NCBI RefSeq assembly: GCF_025837095.1
Contig: NZ_CP107551.1
Span: 620,001-684,000 of the forward strand
Length of the DNA stretch: 64,000 nucleotides
From: Rhodococcus sp. Z13
GTDB taxonomy: Bacteria > Actinomycetota > Actinomycetes > Mycobacteriales > Mycobacteriaceae
Reading direction: 5' to 3'
The notes under the pieces were generated by a model that did no database searches, was not told the origin of the DNA, and saw only the letters and a list, made by a program, of their open reading frames with translations. Below, in pieces: positions 16,355-24,430 of the stretch. Positions within the stretch are counted from its first letter, which is position 1; each line of letters starts with the position of its first letter. The position numbers were made by a program, and so were the translations under genes.

Positions 16355-17131
16355 TCAGCGTGCCGCCAGCAGGGCGCCGTCGATGAGCAGTTCCGCGCCG
16401 CTGATGTACGACGCATCGTCCGACGCGAGGAACGCGACGGCCGGGGAGATCTCCTCGGGGCCGGCCAGGCGGCCCATCGGGATGGTGGCGATCGTCGCCT
16501 CCTCGGCACCCTCACCGAGCTCCGCGAACTCGTCGCGCAGCATCTGGGTGTCGATGTAGCCGGGGTGGATGCTGTTGACGCGGATGCCGTATCGGCCGTA
16601 GCTCACCGCGGCCGACTTCGTCATGATCGTCACGGCGCCCTTGGAGGCGACGTAGGAGAGGTAGCCGTCGGCGCCGACGAGGCCGAAGATGCTGGAGGTG
16701 TTGACGACCGAGGCGTGCTTGCTCTTCTTGAGCAGCGGCACCATGGTCTTCAGCGACAGGAAGATGCTCTTCTGGTTGACGTCGATCGTCTTGTTCCAGG
16801 CGGCTTCCGTGCTCTCCTCGGCGGGGAGGACGTCGACCAGGATGCCGGCGTTGTTCACCAGGATGTCCAGGCGGCCCTCGGCCCGATCCAGCTCGGCGGC
16901 GAGTGCCTCCCACTGATCCAGCTTGCTCACGTCGAGGGTGTGGAAGGTGACCTTCAGTCCCTCGGCGGTGAGCTCGGCCTCGGCCTTCTTGCCGACCTCG
17001 GCGTTGATGTCGGCGAAGTGGACGTGGGCGCCCTCCTGGGCCAGGCGGCGGGTGTGCTCGAGGCCCTGGCCGGACGCGCCGCCCGTGACGAGTGCGATAC
17101 GGCCTACGAGGCGTTGCGGGATCGTGGTCAT
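16355..17131 (-). CDS. Short-chain dehydrogenase/reductase (classical SDR)
   Basis: A 258-residue SDR with the NAD(P)-binding motif TGGASGQG at about residues 17-24, NNAG at about 93, and the catalytic Ser in NTSSIFG followed by YVASK (Tyr and Lys). The Asp after the second strand (HFADIN) suggests preference for NAD(H). The C-terminus SGAELLIDGALLAAR is typical. It oxidises or reduces an alcohol/ketone of unknown identity. It sits between the cupin and EutH-like genes in the same orientation with gaps of 82 and 137 bases. Confidence 0.9.
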   Translation of the reverse strand: MTTIPQRLVGRIALVTGGASGQGLEHTRRLAQEGAHVHFADINAEVGKKAEAELTAEGLKVTFHTLDVSKLDQWEALAAELDRAEGRLDILVNNAGILVDVLPAEESTEAAWNKTIDVNQKSIFLSLKTMVPLLKKSKHASVVNTSSIFGLVGADGYLSYVASKGAVTIMTKSAAVSYGRYGIRVNSIHPGYIDTQMLRDEFAELGEGAEEATIATIPMGRLAGPEEISPAVAFLASDDASYISGAELLIDGALLAAR

Positions 17132-17213
17132 GATGGATCCTTTCGGAAAAGCAAGCGGGGGAAGGCCACAGCGGCGCTGCTGTGAGAGGGGTTCGGTACC
17201 GGAGGCAGGAGCC

Positions 17214-17552
17214 TCAGCGGTTGACGACGAAGAACTTCCGGACGGTCTCGAGGACCTCCCAGGTAGCGGTCTCGTCGTTGTCGATGACGAAGACGTCGCC
17301 GGCGGCGATCTCGAAGACCTCGCCGGAGGGGTGGACGGTGACCCGGGCGCGACCCGCCAGCAGGGCCACCGATTCGGGTCCCCGTACCTCCTGGAGGGTT
17401 CCGGGGGTCATCTGCCAGATCCCGTGCGACTGACCGGATTCGGTCCACACGACGCGGGAGCTGATGTCCCCGGCCTCGGGCTGCGTGCGTTCCCGGGGGT
17501 CGAGGTCGGCGGCCATCACCCCGAGGTGACGAGGGCCTGCGATGTTGCTCAT
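17214..17552 (-). CDS. Small cupin-domain protein
   Basis: A 112-residue single-domain cupin. The C-terminal barrel motif is visible as SVALLAGRARVTVHPSGEVFEIAAGDVFVIDNDETATWEV, close to the cupin_3 (DUF861) family that includes the ureidoglycine aminohydrolase domain. Metal-binding His residues of the first cupin motif are poorly conserved. The function could be binding, isomerisation or sensing of a pathway compound. It lies in the monooxygenase cluster, 75 bases after the luciferase-like gene. Confidence 0.78.
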   Translation of the reverse strand: MSNIAGPRHLGVMAADLDPRERTQPEAGDISSRVVWTESGQSHGIWQMTPGTLQEVRGPESVALLAGRARVTVHPSGEVFEIAAGDVFVIDNDETATWEVLETVRKFFVVNR

Positions 17553-17627
17553 GCGTGGATTCCTTTCGGGGGCGGCCCGGAAGCGGCGCTGGTTCCGGGC
17601 CGCCCCAAGAGGGGAGCTGTGGGGTGA

Positions 17628-18707
17628 TCAGCCGTTGAGGTGCGCGAGCTGCGGCTTGACCTTCTGGCCCAGCAGCTCGAAGCTGCGGCGGTAGGGCTCC
17701 GGGTTGTCGGTGTACTCGTGGACGAAGGTGACGAGGGTGCCGAAGCCGTCGACGGCGTTGTAGAGCTCCTCGATGCGCTGGGCGACCGTGTCGGGCGAGC
17801 CGATGATGAAGAAGTTCTCGATCATCCAGTCGAGGGACAGCTCGCTCACGTCGATCTGGCCACCGGTGAGCAGCGGGCCGAGGCCGAGCTTCACGAAGTT
17901 GGGGAGGTTGTACTCGCCCCACAGCTCGCCCATCGCGCCGTTGCGCACGAGGTCGAGGGCTTCCTCGTCGGTGTCGGCGACGAAGATGTCGCGGCAGACG
18001 CGCCAGTCGGACTTCTTCACCTCGCGGCCGGCGGCGGTAGCGGCGGCGGAGTAGGTCTCCCAGTGGTTGATCCAGGTCTTCTCGTGGACCTCCTGGCTGA
18101 GCAGGTAGGCGCCGCGCTCACCGGCGAACTTGATCGTCGAGGAGTTCTCGGACATACCGGTGATCATGAGCGGGATGTTCGTCTGCCGCGGCTTCAGGTG
18201 CGGGCCGTGGATGTCCTCCGAGTAGGCGGGCATGTCGACGGAGAAGTACTCGCCCTCGATCTTGTAGGGGCCCTGCCGGGTGAAGATCGCCTCGAGGATG
18301 TCGAGGGCCTCGACCATCATCTTGGGGTTGTTGTTGCCGGTGCCGAAGAGCTGGGCGTCGGAAGCGTATGCGCCCGGTGCGATTCCGGCGATGTAACGGC
18401 CGTCGGTCATGTGGTCGAGCCACATCATGCGGTGGGCCAGGGCGATCGGGTTGTGGTAGGGCAGCAGGTGGGCGGCGGCGCCGAGGCGCACGCGGCTCGT
18501 GATCTGGGAGGCCGCGGCGATCATCGCGTCCGGGGCCGGGGACGGCTCACCGCCGAGGGTGTAGTGCTCGGCGAAGAACGCCTCGTCCAGGTCGTATTCG
18601 TCGGCCCACTTGACCATCTGGAGGTCCCAGTCGATGACCTCCTTGGCGGTGCGCTTGCCGTTGGCGTACGCGTGGGAGTAGGGAGCACTGAAGATACCGA
18701 ACTTCAT
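17628..18707 (-). CDS. Luciferase-like (LLM class) flavin-dependent monooxygenase
   Basis: A 359-residue TIM-barrel flavin oxygenase that starts MKFGIFSAPYSHAYANG. It has the family segments DEAFFAEHYTLGGEPSPAPDAMIAAASQITSRVRLGAAAHLLPYHNP, then DGRYIAGIAPGAY and a C-terminal FFIIGSPDTVAQRIEELY. Members of this branch, including limonene monooxygenase, use FMNH2 supplied by a separate reductase. A flavin reductase gene lies immediately upstream (85-base gap) in the same direction, so the two probably form a two-component monooxygenase. The substrate is unknown. It is the likely committed step of the cluster. Confidence 0.9.
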   Translation of the reverse strand: MKFGIFSAPYSHAYANGKRTAKEVIDWDLQMVKWADEYDLDEAFFAEHYTLGGEPSPAPDAMIAAASQITSRVRLGAAAHLLPYHNPIALAHRMMWLDHMTDGRYIAGIAPGAYASDAQLFGTGNNNPKMMVEALDILEAIFTRQGPYKIEGEYFSVDMPAYSEDIHGPHLKPRQTNIPLMITGMSENSSTIKFAGERGAYLLSQEVHEKTWINHWETYSAAATAAGREVKKSDWRVCRDIFVADTDEEALDLVRNGAMGELWGEYNLPNFVKLGLGPLLTGGQIDVSELSLDWMIENFFIIGSPDTVAQRIEELYNAVDGFGTLVTFVHEYTDNPEPYRRSFELLGQKVKPQLAHLNG

Positions 18708-18792
18708 GGGGATTCTCTTTCTGCTCGGAACCGGGCGGGGACCACGGGTCGGAGGGGGCGAGGGGTGCTCGGCGGGCGAGCGGGGAAGGGGA

Positions 18793-19299
18793 TCAGGCGG
18801 GCTGCAGCTCGGTGAGAGCGCGGAACCCGGAGCGGTAGAACACGATCGGCTCGACGTCGTCCTGCTCGTCGTGCGTCTTCAGCTCCACGACCCTGCCGAT
18901 GGCGATGATGTGGTCACCGCCGTCGAGGACGTTGTCGAGCGTGCAGTCGAGCCAGGTCACGGCCTCGTCGAGGACGGGATTCCCGGCCTTCGACGTGGAG
19001 TACGCGACCGATTCGAAGCGCTTCTCGGGGCTGAGGGAGAACGTGCGGGCGAGCGAGGAGTGGTGCCGGGCCAGGACGTTGACGGCGAACGATCCGCCGG
19101 CCTCGATGTTCGGCCAGGTCGTCGACGTGCGCGCCACCGCGATGGCGATCAGCGCCGGGTCGAGCGACAGCGACATGAAGGACTGCAGGGTCATGCCCTG
19201 GGGCAGACCGTCCCGGACGCCGGTCACGACCGTCAGGCCTGTGGGGAACCGGCCGACGACCTTCTTGAACAGGTCCGGATCGAAGTCTTGGGTACGCAT
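18793..19299 (-). CDS. Flavin reductase domain protein (HpaC-like)
   Basis: A 168-residue flavin reductase with VVGRFPTGLTVVTG, GMTLQSFMSLSLDPALIAIAVAR (flavin pocket), GSFAVNVLARHH and IGRVVELKTHDEQD. It reduces FMN or FAD with NAD(P)H and passes the reduced flavin to the luciferase-like oxygenase encoded next. ATG 19299 follows AAAGAGGCG. It is the first gene of the cluster and follows a probable promoter at 19364-19393 on the minus strand. Confidence 0.92.
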   Translation of the reverse strand: MRTQDFDPDLFKKVVGRFPTGLTVVTGVRDGLPQGMTLQSFMSLSLDPALIAIAVARTSTTWPNIEAGGSFAVNVLARHHSSLARTFSLSPEKRFESVAYSTSKAGNPVLDEAVTWLDCTLDNVLDGGDHIIAIGRVVELKTHDEQDDVEPIVFYRSGFRALTELQPA

Positions 19300-19612
19300 C
19301 GAACGCCTCTTTCGGGAGAGAACAAGACTCTGAACATTTGTTGAAAGTTCGGAGGTGATCGAAAACCTAAACCTGACGAGAACTCTCCGTCAACGCCGAA
19401 ACAAAAAAGACCCATTCCCGTAACATTCAGCCACATTGCAGGTTAAAGTCGTGTTACGCGAGACGTAGCCGTTGGCGGATGGGTCGACATCTGCTCGGTC
19501 CGATGTGGCTGACCGCTGACAGATTTCAAACTTTGTTCAAAAAGGGGTGGCGACGTGTGTCAGGAGGGGTTGTGGTCAGGGGTGGCTGGAGGCCGTGTCC
19601 GTCCCGGAAGGT
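19300..19612 (-). promoter_or_regulatory. Intergenic control region upstream of the flavin reductase cluster
   Basis: This 313-base gap is AT-richer than its surroundings. On the minus strand it carries a good sigma-70-like promoter: TTGACG at 19388-19393, an 18-base spacer, and TAGGTT at 19364-19369. Two similar 17-base elements of the form TTCAAM-N5-TTCARA occur at 19329-19345 (minus strand, just past the likely start point) and 19525-19541 (plus strand). They may be operators for the adjacent TetR protein. No coding sequence was found. Confidence 0.5.
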
Positions 19613-20200
19613 CTAGCTCGAACGCCGCCGGCCGACGACGGGGTACTCACGTGACTCGTCCATCCGGATGATGCCGAGGACGACCTCGCGGAGCTCGTCG
19701 TCCGACAGGTGTGCGTCGCCGACGATCCGCTGCACCACGCACCCGTCCCAGACGGCCTCCAGCGTCGTCGCCGTCCGCGGGGAGCAGTACAGCTCGACCC
19801 CGGACTTCGCGCGCTTGGACCACTTGCGGATGAGCTGGCGGTACATCCTGTCGCGACCGCCCTGGGCGTACATCTCCCACATGAGGACCGCGGTCTTCGT
19901 GTCGTTCGACAGCTGGCGGGTCATGTCGATGACCGCCTCGACGAGGTCGTCGTCGCTGCGGACGAACGAGAAGTTGCCCTCGTACTTCTCCGAGATCCGG
20001 TCGACGTAGTAGGCGAACGCGTCGAGGATCAGTTCGTCGAGGTCGGCGTAGTGGTAGTTCACGGTGCCGAGCGACACCTCGGCGGCACTGCACACCTTGC
20101 GGTGGGTGACGTTCTTGACGCCGCTCTCCATGATCACCTGCAGCGTCGCCTCCATGAGGGCGATTCGCGTCGCCTCCGAACGGGAGCTCTTCGACCTCAT
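19613..20200 (-). CDS. TetR family regulator of the monooxygenase cluster
   Basis: A 195-residue regulator starting MRSKSSRSEATRIALMEATLQVIMESG. The helix-turn-helix NVTHRKVCSAAEVSLGTVNYHYADLDEL is clear. The ligand domain contains an Arg/Lys-rich stretch and ends VVGRRRSS. ATG 20200 has GGGAGA about 9 bases upstream. It lies directly upstream of the flavin reductase cluster on the same strand, separated by 313 bases with operator-like elements, so local control is the simplest inference. The reading frame is open far upstream into a decayed second TetR gene, but the family length supports this start. Confidence 0.85.
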   Translation of the reverse strand: MRSKSSRSEATRIALMEATLQVIMESGVKNVTHRKVCSAAEVSLGTVNYHYADLDELILDAFAYYVDRISEKYEGNFSFVRSDDDLVEAVIDMTRQLSNDTKTAVLMWEMYAQGGRDRMYRQLIRKWSKRAKSGVELYCSPRTATTLEAVWDGCVVQRIVGDAHLSDDELREVVLGIIRMDESREYPVVGRRRSS

Positions 20201-20330
20201 CGACGGTCTCCCGGAACGGACGACCGGACGGCCGCCGTGCGAGCGCGGTGAGCTGCATGTGTGAGTGAACGCATGGTGCGTCCACCCTATCGGGCGCATG
20301 ACCTGCGAGCGCGTCGGGGATCGAGGTGTC

Positions 20331-20925
20331 GGCCGGTCGAGCCAGTCCAGGATGTCCGCCATCGCAGAGCGGGGTACGGCGTACTCGAGCAGTTCGGCGG
20401 TCGCGGGGTCGTGGGGGTCGGCGAGGACCTCGGCGAGGATCGCCGGAAGGATCCGGGGCTCCCGTGTCCACACCTCCGCGATTCCCATGTAGAGCCGGGT
20501 CATGGTGGCCGTCGGGTCCTCACCCGGTTCGGTGTCGGCGTCGATGGGCAGTGTGGGGCGGTACCGCTCGAAGATCGCCTCGAGCAATCCCGACCGGCCG
20601 CCGAACGTCGAATAGAGGCTGTACACCGAGCAACCGGCCTCCGTCGCGACGGCTTCGAGGGTCGCGGCCGACAGTCCGCGCCTGCTGATGAGCCGGCCAC
20701 CCGCGTCGATCGCGCGTTCCCGTACGGGGCGCTGCCCACCCGGGTCCACGCCGGCCGCGCGGAGGGCTTCGTCCAGCGACGCGCGTGTCCCGCCGAGTCT
20801 GCGCAGCAGGGTGCTGCGGGAGATGCCGGCGCGCTTGGCGATCTCGACGAGGGGGACCTCCGCGACGTCCTTGCCGAGATCGCGCGCCGCCTCCTGGGCG
20901 GCATCGAGCAGGGCCGCGGGTACCC
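20331..20925 (-). pseudogene. Remnant of a second TetR family gene
   Basis: A TetR-like protein of about 200 residues is recognisable: AALLDAAQEAARDLGKDVAEVPLVEIAKRAGISRSTLLRRLGG, then RLISRRGLSAATLEAVATEAGCSVYSLYSTFGGRSGLLEAIFERY, then a ligand-domain part up to ILDWLDRP. It has no start codon or ribosome-binding site at the point where homology begins. After ILDWLDRP the sequence becomes low-quality and runs in frame, without a stop, into the next TetR gene. It probably lost its start region by deletion and its natural end by frameshift or recombination. A functional fusion is less likely. Confidence 0.6.
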
Positions 20926-20931
20926 CGTGGA

Positions 20932-21392
20932 CCGGGCTCGTCGCGGTCGTCGTCGGCCTCACGGTGGTCGTGTCCGCGATGCCGGCCGCGTTCGCGCTGC
21001 CCTCCGTCAACGGCGGCCCGCACCACATGAAGCTCGGGATCGCGGCGCCCGATCCGGCCGTCGACGCCCTCTCGGCGGAACTCGACCCCGGCCAGTGGGA
21101 GATCGTCCGCTTCGCCGGCGCGGACGTCCTGTCCGCCGCGGTCGAGAAGCGTGAGGCCGCAGGCGGACTCGCCCTCGGTCCCGGAGGTGCCGAGGTGTTC
21201 ACCGCCTCGGCGGGTGGCGCGGGTGCCGCGAGCGCTATCACCGCGATCGGCACCACCGTGGCGCAGCAGCAACAACTTCCGGTGCAGACCCACGACGTGG
21301 TGCCCTTCCCCGAGGACGATCCGCGCGGTGCCGGCCTGACCGCCGCCGCCCTGCCCATGGTCGTCGCCGAGACCGCGGACTCCTCCGCCTAG
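20932..21392 (+). pseudogene. N-terminal fragment of a membrane permease-like gene
   Basis: The plus-strand frame reads VAVVVGLTVVVSAMPAAFALPS, which looks like a membrane anchor. A soluble domain follows (GGPHHMKLGIAAPDPAVDAL, then VVPFPEDDPRGAGLTAAALPMV) that resembles the extracytoplasmic part of ABC-2/YhgE-like membrane proteins in rhodococci, as far as I recall. It has no start codon or ribosome-binding site at the beginning. It ends abruptly at 21392, before the remaining helices expected for such proteins, and overlaps the MarR stop. It meets the TetR remnant head to head, which suggests loss of the shared promoter region. Confidence 0.5.
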
Positions 21393-21874
21393 CCGCGCAA
21401 CGCCCCGGCCCGCAGCGCGGCCGCGTTGACGCGGACGAGCGCCGCGTGCAGTTCCTCGAGTTCGGGTAGTCCGACGCCCAATGCCTCGAACACCTGCTGC
21501 GGCACGGACTCGGCCCTCGCGCGCAGCTCACGTCCGGCGTCGGTGAGCTCGAGGACGAGCTGCCGTTCGTCGACCTCGCTGCGGTGCCGGGTGAGCAGCC
21601 CCTGACCCTCGAGCCTCTTGAGCAGAGGCGAGAGGGTGGGGGAATCCAGCTGGAGGGTCCGGCCGAGCTGCCGGGCCGTGAGTGGAGCGCGCTCCCACAG
21701 CGCGAGCATCACGAGATACTGCGGGTGGGTCAGCCCGAGCTCGTCGAGGATCGGGCGGTAGACCGCGAGCACCGCCCGATTCGCCACCGCGAGCGCGAAA
21801 CACACCTGCCGGTCGAGGGCGAGCGGATCGTCGCCGGGCGAGGGAAGCTGCGCAGCGGGGGTATCGACGCTCAT
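21389..21874 (-). CDS. MarR family regulator, OhrR-like
   Basis: A 161-residue MarR protein. The N-terminal LDRQVCFALAVANRAVLAVYRPIL has a Cys in the position of the peroxide-sensing Cys of OhrR (LDNQLCFALYAASR). The winged helix is LTARQLGRTLQLDSPTLSPLLKRLEGQGLLTRHRSEVDERQLVLELTDAG. It probably senses organic hydroperoxides. The expected partner gene ohr is not adjacent. Upstream is a cutinase gene in the same orientation, and downstream is decayed DNA. Confidence 0.85.
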   Translation of the reverse strand: MSVDTPAAQLPSPGDDPLALDRQVCFALAVANRAVLAVYRPILDELGLTHPQYLVMLALWERAPLTARQLGRTLQLDSPTLSPLLKRLEGQGLLTRHRSEVDERQLVLELTDAGRELRARAESVPQQVFEALGVGLPELEELHAALVRVNAAALRAGALRG

Positions 21875-21929
21875 GAGACGACGATAACCGACCGCACGGA
21901 TCGGCTCCGGACTCGACGCCCGTGCCCGG

Positions 21930-22664
21930 TCACGGCGTGAAGTCCGGGTACCGGGTGTGGAGCAGCAGGTACCCGGTGACGTTCTCCATCAGCCAGGCCC
22001 GGCTCTCCTCCGGCCGCACCCCGTCGCACACCGCGTCGCCCTCGAGGCAGATCCGCTGCACCTCGATCTCGCCGAAGTCGTCCCGGCCGCCACCGAGCGT
22101 GATCCCGGGCAGGACCTCACCGGGGAACAGGGTCTCGACCCCGCGGGTGTCGCGCGGATCGGAGTACAGCACGCCGCGGATGCGGTCCGGCGGCACCGAC
22201 CCGTCGGCGGCGATCTCGACGAGCACGTCGCCGGCGATCGAGGCGCCCTGCGAGTAGCCGAGGATCACCAGTTCGCTGTCGGGGCACGAGGTGTGCCGCA
22301 GGTCGACGGCCTCGCGCAGCCGCTGGTGCCCGATCCGCTTCGACTCGTCGTAGGCCATGCCGTCGGAACCCTCGCTCGACCCGGAGTCGGGCACGGGCAC
22401 GACCACCGCCGGATACGGGATGTGCTCGACGACCGTGTCCGGTGCCGCGTACCGCGCGGAGACCTTTGCGAGCGGGGACTCGGGGTCGAGCGAGTCGGGT
22501 GTGTGCACGGGTCGGGTGCCGTCGACCGCGAGGACGAAGCGTTCCGGGCACGCGGACGCCTCGTCCGCTGCCGCGGGTGCGGCGGTGACGACCGCTCCGA
22601 CCGATGCGACGGCCAGTGCTGCGAGCAGGGTCGCGGTCCGAGCGGACCGTGCGATACCGGACAT
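21930..22664 (-). CDS. Secreted cutinase/PE-PPE-type esterase
   Basis: A 244-residue protein starting MSGIARSARTATLLAALAVASVGAVV, a signal peptide with a likely cleavage after APAAADEA. The mature part is an alpha/beta-hydrolase of the cutinase/PE-PPE group with the nucleophile in LVILGYSQGASIAGD and paired Cys residues. It could hydrolyse ester polymers or lipids outside the cell. GGGGAGG precedes ATG 22664. An in-frame start at 22709 would place 15 residues before the signal peptide and is unlikely. Confidence 0.85.
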   Translation of the reverse strand: MSGIARSARTATLLAALAVASVGAVVTAAPAAADEASACPERFVLAVDGTRPVHTPDSLDPESPLAKVSARYAAPDTVVEHIPYPAVVVPVPDSGSSEGSDGMAYDESKRIGHQRLREAVDLRHTSCPDSELVILGYSQGASIAGDVLVEIAADGSVPPDRIRGVLYSDPRDTRGVETLFPGEVLPGITLGGGRDDFGEIEVQRICLEGDAVCDGVRPEESRAWLMENVTGYLLLHTRYPDFTP

Positions 22665-22794
22665 GGCGCCTCCCCTGTGAGCTTCCCCCGACTCCGACGG
22701 CTGCCACATGAGAATAAAGTCCGATTTGCGAGATTTCGTGCTGAGAACGCCCTGATCGGCTGTGTTTTCGGCAACACCACCGCCCGGGAGTGGC

Positions 22795-23457
22795 TCAGCT
22801 CAATCCGGTGGTCCGCAACGTGATGTTGAGGCGTCCTCCGTTCGGACCACACCCCGCGGGAGCCGTGCCGGGGAAGACCGTGGGCACGCCGTGGAAGGCG
22901 AAGCGCGACGGTCCGCCGAAGACGAACAGGTCGCCGGATTCGAGCCGGACGTCGGCGTAGGGGCGGCCGCGGGACTCACCGGTGCCGAACCGGAACAGGC
23001 ACGCATCGCCGATGCTCAGCGACACGATCGGCGCGTCCACCTGCTCGTCCTTGTCCTGGTGCATCCCCATCCGGGCGTCGCGATCGTAGAAGTTGATCAG
23101 CGCGGTGTCCGGCTCGTATCGCTCACCGGCGGCCGGATCGTCGTAGGCGTCCGCGACCGCCCGACGCCCCAGATCGGCGAGCCATCCGGGAAGCGGCGGC
23201 ACGGGAGCGCCGTCGACGTCCACCGCGGTGCGGGTGTAACGGTAGGGCGACCAGTGCCATCCCAGGCAGACCGTACGCACCGACATCCTGCCCCCGCCGG
23301 GAAGCACGGTGCGGCGCATCGGTGCCGGGCCGCGTGCCCACTGCCGACACGCCTCGACAAGCCGGCGCTGCTCGTCGGTGGTCAGCCAGTCGGGCACGTG
23401 CACGGCACCCGGGGCGATCGTGCGCCGGTGCCGGGGAACCCGGAACAGTTCGTCCAT
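22795..23457 (-). CDS. alkB: AlkB-type 2-oxoglutarate/Fe(II) dioxygenase
   Basis: A 220-residue DNA/RNA dealkylation enzyme. The iron-binding HxD is in MGMHQDKDEQ, and the distal His and 2OG-binding Arg are in AFHGV and GRLNITLR. NFYDRDARMGMHQD and SLSIGDACLFRFGT are family hallmarks. It removes methyl groups from 1-methyladenine and 3-methylcytosine by oxidation. ATG 23457 begins MDELFRVPRH. It is divergent from the SDR gene, with 91 bases between the two starts. Confidence 0.92.
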   Translation of the reverse strand: MDELFRVPRHRRTIAPGAVHVPDWLTTDEQRRLVEACRQWARGPAPMRRTVLPGGGRMSVRTVCLGWHWSPYRYTRTAVDVDGAPVPPLPGWLADLGRRAVADAYDDPAAGERYEPDTALINFYDRDARMGMHQDKDEQVDAPIVSLSIGDACLFRFGTGESRGRPYADVRLESGDLFVFGGPSRFAFHGVPTVFPGTAPAGCGPNGGRLNITLRTTGLS

Positions 23458-23548
23458 GGGCGGTGAGGGGGCCTCCGGTGCGTGTAGACAGGTACGTGTC
23501 GACTGTGCCGCACGCGACAGCGGTTCGGCGAATCGGAGAGGAGACCCC

Positions 23549-24361
23549 GTGAGGATCGAAGGTTCGGTGGCGGTGGTGACCGGCGGCGGGAACGGGATCG
23601 GACGGGCGCTCGCGAGCGGACTCGTCGACCGCGGTGCCCGCGTGGTGGTCGCGGATCTCGACGGTGCGGCGGCGCAGAAGGTCGCCGACGACATCGACGC
23701 GAGGACACCGGGCAGCGCGGTCGCCGTGGCGGCCGATGTCTCCGACGAGGACCGGATCCGGGAGATCCTGGCCCGCGCCGAGTCCGAGTTCGGCCCGGTG
23801 GACCTGTATTTCGCCAACGCCGGAGTGGCCGGGCGCCCCGGCCTCGACATCGACGAGTCGGTGTGGGAACAGGCCTTCGACGTCAACCTGCGGGCCCACA
23901 TCCGCGCCGCGAAACTACTGGTGCCCGACTGGGTCGAACGCGGACAGGGCTATTTCGTCAGCACGGCCTCCGCCGCCGGGCTGCTCACCCAGATCGGCGC
24001 GGCCGCCTACTCGGTCACCAAACACGCCGCGGTGGGCTTCGCCGAATGGCTGTCGGTCACCTACGGCGATCGCGGGGTGCGGGTGAGCTGTCTGTGCCCG
24101 ATGGGCGTGGACACCGTGCTGCTGCACGCGGGCGAGGAATCCGGCAGTTCGCTCGGTGAGCTCGCGACCCGGGCCGTCGTCTCCGCCGGTGCCGTGCTCA
24201 CCCCGGAGCAGGTCGCCGAGGCGGTGTTCGCGGCGATGGACGAGGAACGCTTCCTGATCCTCCCGCACCCGGAGGTCCTCGAGATGTACCGGCACAAGGG
24301 CGCCGACTACGACCGGTGGATCCGGGGCATGCGCCGATACCGGCAGAGTCTCGAGAGCTGA
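23549..24361 (+). CDS. Short-chain dehydrogenase/reductase
   Basis: A 270-residue SDR with TGGGNGIG near the N-terminus, an acidic residue after strand 2 (VVADLD, so NAD-type), NAG (FANAGVAG), the catalytic Ser in STASAAGLL, and YSVTK. The C-terminal EERFLILPHPEVLEMYRHKG is typical of SDRs found in lipid or terpenoid catabolism. GTG 23549 follows GGAGAGGA. It is followed at 69 bases by a phosphotriesterase-like gene on the same strand, and the two may form one transcription unit. Confidence 0.9.
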   Translation: MRIEGSVAVVTGGGNGIGRALASGLVDRGARVVVADLDGAAAQKVADDIDARTPGSAVAVAADVSDEDRIREILARAESEFGPVDLYFANAGVAGRPGLDIDESVWEQAFDVNLRAHIRAAKLLVPDWVERGQGYFVSTASAAGLLTQIGAAAYSVTKHAAVGFAEWLSVTYGDRGVRVSCLCPMGVDTVLLHAGEESGSSLGELATRAVVSAGAVLTPEQVAEAVFAAMDEERFLILPHPEVLEMYRHKGADYDRWIRGMRRYRQSLES

Positions 24362-24430
24362 ACCGGGCGCGTCGCGAGGGGTTCGCCGAATCGACCCTGC
24401 CGCGCCGCGCGGTGACCTACTGTGCCGGGC

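Noticed and set aside
19613-21358. One 581-residue protein made of two TetR domains
   Set aside because: The junction between the two parts is low-quality sequence, the upstream part lacks a start, and the downstream TetR has a good start and length of its own.
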